DNA from: Candidatus Aminicenantes bacterium UBA2190
Lineage (GTDB): Bacteria; Acidobacteriota; Aminicenantia; UBA2199
Length of the DNA stretch: 9,365 bases
Assembly (NCBI GenBank): GCA_002335385.1
Contig: DCVK01000056.1
Span: 1-9,365, forward strand
Reading direction: 5' to 3'
Part shown: positions 6,348-9,365 of the stretch, piece after piece
Layout of the letters: each line of letters opens with the position of its first letter
Position numbering within the stretch: the stretch's first letter is position 1
Notes under the pieces: generated by a model
Database searches by the model: none
Seen by the model: only the letters and a program-made list of their open reading frames with translations
Told to the model about the DNA's origin: nothing
Made by a program: the position numbers and the translations under genes

Positions 6348-7109
6348 TCAGCTGATCAAGCCCTTGATATATTCCCGGGTCATGGGCTGTTTGGGGTTGT
6401 TGAAGAAGTCCCAGGCCGGGCCCTGCTCGACCAGCTCGCCCAGGTAGAGGAAGATCACGTGGTCGGCCAGGCGTCGCGCCTGGCGCAGGATATGGGTGAC
6501 GATGACGATGGTATAGTCGCGCTTGAGCTCGGTGAACGTCGCCTCGATCCTCTGGCTCGACTGCGGGTCGAGGGCCGAGGTGGGTTCGTCGCCGAGGATG
6601 ATCGCGGGCTCCACGGCCAGGCCGCGGGCCAGGCAGAGGCGCTGCTGCTGCCCCAGCGAGAGCGCCGACGCCGGCTGGCTCAGCCGCTCCCGCACCTCGT
6701 CCCACAGGCTGGCCTTCTTCAGGAAGCGCTCGACGATCTCGTCGAGGCGCCGCCGCTCGCGGATGCCGTGGATGCGCGGCCCGTAGGCCACGTTGTCGTA
6801 GATGGACATGGGCAGCGGGTAGGGCTTCTGCAGCAGCAGCCCCATTTTCTTGCGGATGTGGGTCACCTCGGCCTTGGGATCGAGGATGTTCTCGTCGTCG
6901 ACCAGGACGCGGCCCGAGACCCGCACCCCCTCGGTGGAGTCGATGAGGCGGTTGAAGGAGCGCAGCAGCGTGGTCTTGCCGCAGCCCGAGGGGCCGATGA
7001 TGGCGGTGATCTTGCGGTCGGGGATGCTCAGGTTGATGTCCTTCAGGACATGCTCGCTGCGGAAGTGCACGTTCAGGTCCTGGACGCTGATATGGGTGCG
7101 GTTCTCCAT
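6348..7109 (-). CDS. pstB: Phosphate ABC transporter ATP-binding protein PstB
   Basis: This 253-residue cytoplasmic ATPase powers phosphate import through the PstC-PstA channel. It has Walker A GPSGCGKT (39-46), a Q-loop with Gln94 in the PstB-typical stretch QKPYPLPMSIYDNVAYGPRI, an ABC signature, Walker B ending in Asp174-Glu175 (AIILGDEPTSALDP), and the H-loop His206. The length is normal. The signature reads LSLGQ (150-154) instead of LSGGQ, and the Walker B region has GDEP where many PstB proteins have MDEP. The start is supported by AGGAG (7116-7120) 6 nt upstream and lies 9 bp after pstA. It is the last gene of the operon. phoU, a common partner, does not follow; a repeat region does. 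Confidence 0.95.
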   Translation of the reverse strand: MENRTHISVQDLNVHFRSEHVLKDINLSIPDRKITAIIGPSGCGKTTLLRSFNRLIDSTEGVRVSGRVLVDDENILDPKAEVTHIRKKMGLLLQKPYPLPMSIYDNVAYGPRIHGIRERRRLDEIVERFLKKASLWDEVRERLSQPASALSLGQQQRLCLARGLAVEPAIILGDEPTSALDPQSSQRIEATFTELKRDYTIVIVTHILRQARRLADHVIFLYLGELVEQGPAWDFFNNPKQPMTREYIKGLIS

Positions 7110-7118
7110 GTCGGACTC

Positions 7119-7970
7119 CTATTTCACTACATGGCGGGTCAAGCGCCGCGCCAGCAGCCGCGCCGCCAGGCTGATGATGAGGATCAGGATGGTCAGGATC
7201 AGCGCCGAGGCGTAGGCGCGGCCCTGGACCTCGGGGATGGGCACCCCGAGCTGGAAGAAAATGGCCAGCGGCAGGGTGGCCACCGGGCGCAGCAGCGAAC
7301 CGGGGATGGAATCGGTGAAGCCGGCGGTGAAGATCACTGCGGCGGCGTCGCCGATGCCCCGGCCGAAGGCGATGAGCACCGCGGTCAGGATGCCGGGCAG
7401 CGCCTGGCGCACGACCACCTTCAGCGCCGTCTCCCAGCGGGTGGCGCCGAGGGCATACGACGCTTCCAGCAGCTCGTGCGGCACCAGGCGCAGCACCTCG
7501 TCGATGGAGCGCACCATCATCGGCAGGATGAGCAGGGCGATGGCGATGATGCCCCCCAGCAGCGAGGCGCGCATGGCAAAAAAGATCATGATGGTGAAGC
7601 CGAAGGCGCCGAAGACGATCGAGGGGACGCCATTGAGCACGTCGAAGGAAAAGCGGCAGGCGCCGACGAACCTGGCGCCGGGCCGGGAGAAGACGTTCAT
7701 GTAGAGCGCCACCGGCAGGCCGAAGAGGATGGCCAGCAGCGTGGCGCCGCCGGCCAGGTAGAGCGAGCCGAGGATGGCGTTCAGGATGCCGCCCCCCTTG
7801 CCCAGGTAGTAGCCGCCCTGCGGGGTCTTGGTGACCATGTCCAGGCTCATGTACGGCAGCCCCTTGAGCAGGACGGTCAGCAGGATCAGGACCAGGCTGG
7901 AAATGATCAGCACCGTGGCCAGGATCATCAGCCCCTTGAAGAGCCTCTCCTCTGCGAAGCGGCGGTCCAT
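7119..7970 (-). CDS. pstA: Phosphate ABC transporter permease PstA
   Basis: This 283-residue inner-membrane protein forms half of the phosphate channel. Hydrophobic segments lie near residues 12-36, 68-92, 112-133, 136-153, 190-215 and 252-274. The EAA loop that contacts PstB is visible at LLEASYALGATRWETALKVV (167-186), followed by the conserved FGRGIGDAAAVIF stretch with Arg204. It starts 5 bp after pstC. GAAGGG lies almost next to the ATG, so coupling to pstC translation is likely. The order C-A-B and the PstB next to it distinguish it from other binding-protein-dependent permeases. Confidence 0.94.
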   Translation of the reverse strand: MDRRFAEERLFKGLMILATVLIISSLVLILLTVLLKGLPYMSLDMVTKTPQGGYYLGKGGGILNAILGSLYLAGGATLLAILFGLPVALYMNVFSRPGARFVGACRFSFDVLNGVPSIVFGAFGFTIMIFFAMRASLLGGIIAIALLILPMMVRSIDEVLRLVPHELLEASYALGATRWETALKVVVRQALPGILTAVLIAFGRGIGDAAAVIFTAGFTDSIPGSLLRPVATLPLAIFFQLGVPIPEVQGRAYASALILTILILIISLAARLLARRLTRHVVK

Positions 7971-7975
7971 GCCCT

Positions 7976-8887
7976 TCAGCGGATGCTCCGCTCCACCCGG
8001 AGCAGGATGGAGCGCGAAACGATGTTGAACAGCAGGATCACCAGCAGCAGGATCAACGCCGCCAGCATGAGGGCCGAGTCGAAGAGCGGCACCGAGAGCA
8101 TCTCGCCGTAGTTGTTGGCGATGAGCGCCGGCAGCGGATAGGCGGGGTCGAGGACCGACCGGGGGACCTTCGGCACGTTGCCCACCACCATCAGCACGGC
8201 CATGGTCTCACCGAAGGCGCGGGAGATGCCGAGGACGATGGCCGCGGCCACCCCCGGCAGCGCCTTGCGCAGCACCACGCGCTTGACGGTCTGCCAGCGC
8301 GTCGCGCCCAGGGCCAGTGAGGCCTCGCGGACCTCGCCGGGAACGGCGCGCAGGACCTCCAGCGAGACATGGATGATGACCGGGAAGATCATGATGGCCA
8401 GGACGATGCCGCCGGCCAGCACGCTGTAGCCGGTGGAGAAGACCTTGAACGACGGCGCCACCACGTCCTTGATGAAGGGGACGACGACCAGCATGCCCCA
8501 CACCCCGAACACCACCGAGGGGATGCCGGCCAGAATGTCGATCAGCGGCTTGACCCACTCGCGCACCCGGGAATGGGCGTACTCGGAGAGGTAGATGGCC
8601 GTCAGCAGGCAGAGCGGCACGGCGATCACGATGGCCACTCCCGTCACCCAGAGCGTGCCCATGATGAAGGGCAGAAAGCCGAATTGGCCGCGGAAAGGGC
8701 GCCATTTCGTGGAGAAAAGCAATTCGCTCAGGGAATGGCTGTCCAGGACCGGCTTGGATTTCAGGTAGAGGCCGATGATCATCACCAGGACAAGGAGCGC
8801 CGCCAGCACGGTCAGCAGCAGCATGACCTTTCCGGCCAGCAGATCTTTCACCCGCCTGGGCACGAGGGTAACTCTCAGGAACCTCAT
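7976..8887 (-). CDS. pstC: Phosphate ABC transporter permease PstC
   Basis: This 303-residue inner-membrane protein forms the other half of the phosphate channel. Hydrophobic segments lie near 22-42, 71-100, 115-140, 155-178, 210-236 and 268-293. The EAA loop is at VREASLALGATRWQTVKRVV (187-206). It is followed by SRAFGETMAVLMVVGN, whose Arg223 and Glu227 match charged residues conserved in PstC. ATG 8887 is the only reasonable start because an in-frame TAG lies just two codons upstream. No Shine-Dalgarno site is present and a -10 box ends 6 nt from the ATG, so the mRNA should be leaderless. pstS, usually just upstream, is absent here; a ribbon-helix-helix gene takes its place. Confidence 0.95.
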   Translation of the reverse strand: MRFLRVTLVPRRVKDLLAGKVMLLLTVLAALLVLVMIIGLYLKSKPVLDSHSLSELLFSTKWRPFRGQFGFLPFIMGTLWVTGVAIVIAVPLCLLTAIYLSEYAHSRVREWVKPLIDILAGIPSVVFGVWGMLVVVPFIKDVVAPSFKVFSTGYSVLAGGIVLAIMIFPVIIHVSLEVLRAVPGEVREASLALGATRWQTVKRVVLRKALPGVAAAIVLGISRAFGETMAVLMVVGNVPKVPRSVLDPAYPLPALIANNYGEMLSVPLFDSALMLAALILLLVILLFNIVSRSILLRVERSIR

Positions 8888-8893
8888 ACTCTA

Positions 8894-8922
8894 ATTGTAC
8901 TACAGTTGTATTAAAAAAACAA
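8894..8922 (-). promoter_or_regulatory. Predicted pst promoter, leaderless, with TACA/TGTA repeats in the spacer
   Basis: On the minus strand, TTGTTT (8917-8922) and TACAAT (8894-8899) are 17 bp apart. Six bases separate the -10 box from the ATG, so transcription should start at or next to the A of the start codon. The end of the spacer and the -10 box form alternating half-sites, TACA-AC-TGTA-G-TACA, giving two overlapping palindromes that could bind a small repressor. I see no Pho box of the CTGTCAT type. Confidence 0.6.
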
Positions 8923-8942
8923 CCCGATCACTGCGAAAATGA

Positions 8943-9164
8943 TCAAAAATAGCCAAGATTCTTCAGGCGCAGTTTTATGGCGTCGATCTCATCCTTGGAC
9001 AGGTCCTTTCCCGACTCCGCCTCCCCGCGCTTCAGCGCCACCAGGTCGCGGAGGACGTAGACCACGAACTCGTTGACGCTGCGGAAGCCGCTGCCCTGGA
9101 TGACGGTCTTCAGCTTCTCGTAAAGGGGTCGGGGGATCTTCAGTGTGACGCGGTCGTTTTCCAT
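8943..9164 (-). CDS. Small ribbon-helix-helix (CopG/Arc-like) protein
   Basis: This 73-residue protein has the pattern of a ribbon-helix-helix DNA-binding dimer: a short beta strand RVTLKIP (5-11), a first helix LYEKLKTVIQ (14-23), a turn with GFRSVNEF (26-33) and a second helix VVYVLRDLVAL (34-44). A charged tail ends in LKNLGYF. Such proteins are usually repressors or autoregulators, often antitoxins, but no toxin-like gene adjoins it. It ends 55 bp before pstC on the same strand, so control of pst is possible and unproven. The ATG is the first usable start after an in-frame TAA, and TTTCCCA directly upstream rules out a Shine-Dalgarno site. A -10 box ends 7 nt away, again predicting a leaderless mRNA. 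Confidence 0.8.
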   Translation of the reverse strand: MENDRVTLKIPRPLYEKLKTVIQGSGFRSVNEFVVYVLRDLVALKRGEAESGKDLSKDEIDAIKLRLKNLGYF

Positions 9165-9171
9165 TGGGAAA

Positions 9172-9200
9172 AGTATAGATTATAAAGTGATTCCAGTCAA
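9172..9200 (-). promoter_or_regulatory. Predicted promoter of the ribbon-helix-helix gene, leaderless
   Basis: TTGACT (9195-9200) and TATACT (9172-9177) on the minus strand match the sigma-70 consensus at five of six bases each, with a 17-bp spacer. Seven bases lie between the -10 box and the ATG at 9164, placing the start of transcription one base upstream of the start codon or on it. A second TATAAT in the spacer has no -35 box at a suitable distance. Confidence 0.65.
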
Positions 9201-9210
9201 TGAATTCTAA

Positions 9211-9365
9211 AACCAAAATTCCAAATCCCAAGCACCAAGCACCAAACAAGCACCAAATTCCAATTACCCAATGACCCAAACGAAGAAAATGCTATTACAA
9301 GGAGCTTTTATTTGGTTAATTGGAATTTGGAGCTTGGAAATTATTTGGAATTTGGTGCTTGGGAT
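9211..9365 (+). repeat. Dispersed palindromic element, copy D (cut by window end)
   Basis: The sequence has the left-arm type CCAAAATTCCAAATCCCAAGCACC and the central block AACGAAGAAAATGCTATT seen in copies B and C. The right arm begins to mirror it: ATCCCAAGCACC (9225-9236) is the exact complement of 9354-9365. The left terminus is diverged (CTAAAACC in place of GACTTAAA) and the right terminus lies beyond the window. The orientation is the same as copies A, B and C. It is upstream of the ribbon-helix-helix promoter. Confidence 0.7.

Noticed and set aside
6459..8111. Plus-strand open frame of 550 aa
   Set aside because: It is antisense to pstB and pstA, which carry strong family motifs. Its composition is biased (Gln, Asp, Gly, His) and it shows no domain.
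8913..8944. Possible intrinsic terminator between the ribbon-helix-helix gene and pstC
   Set aside because: The stem GATCA/TGATC is only 5 bp and AT-rich, and the T-run begins six bases after it. The T-run is better explained as part of the pst -35 region.
8989..9279. 96-aa minus-strand frame with a hydrophobic start (MGHWVIGIWCLF)
   Set aside because: The first part is a translation of the palindromic repeat and the rest is an out-of-frame reading of the ribbon-helix-helix gene.

Overview
The window looks like a bacterial chromosome segment with GC-rich genes, all on the minus strand, separated by AT-rich spacers full of repeats. The lineage cannot be fixed from the sequence. GC-rich genes with 'TTTGGAATTTGG'-type repeats and heptamer arrays remind me of uncultured groups such as Candidatus Aminicenantes or Omnitrophota, but that is a weak impression. 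The minus strand is the sense strand throughout, so the notes below run from high to low coordinates.

Region 1 (5509 down to 109) is a tightly packed four-gene operon. It holds a family-4 glycosyltransferase, a polyprenyl-phosphate sugar phosphotransferase of the WcaJ/WbaP type (4-bp overlap), a two-module ClpA/ClpB-like AAA+ protein with several degenerate active-site motifs, and a fold-type-I PLP aminotransferase. The first two genes fit the start of exopolysaccharide or O-antigen repeat-unit synthesis on a lipid carrier. The roles of the last two are open.

Region 2 (5510-6347) carries no protein gene. It holds a tRNA-Arg(CCG) whose predicted promoter is bracketed by a perfect 15-bp inverted repeat. 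On either side of the tRNA are two copies of a palindromic AT-rich element and several arrays of 7-bp repeats.

Region 3 (8922 down to 6348) is a pstC-pstA-pstB phosphate-importer operon. It lacks a pstS gene upstream and a phoU gene directly downstream. A small ribbon-helix-helix protein gene (9164 down to 8943) sits 55 bp upstream in the same direction and could be a regulator. A fourth copy of the palindromic element begins upstream of it and runs off the window.

Three points stand out. The first gene of each of the three transcription units has a good promoter with a 17-bp spacer and a -10 box only 6-8 nt from the ATG, which predicts leaderless mRNAs, while several downstream genes have clear Shine-Dalgarno sites. 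The AAA+ protein has lost key residues in both modules. The spacers are built from a dispersed palindromic element, always in the same orientation, plus heptamer arrays.
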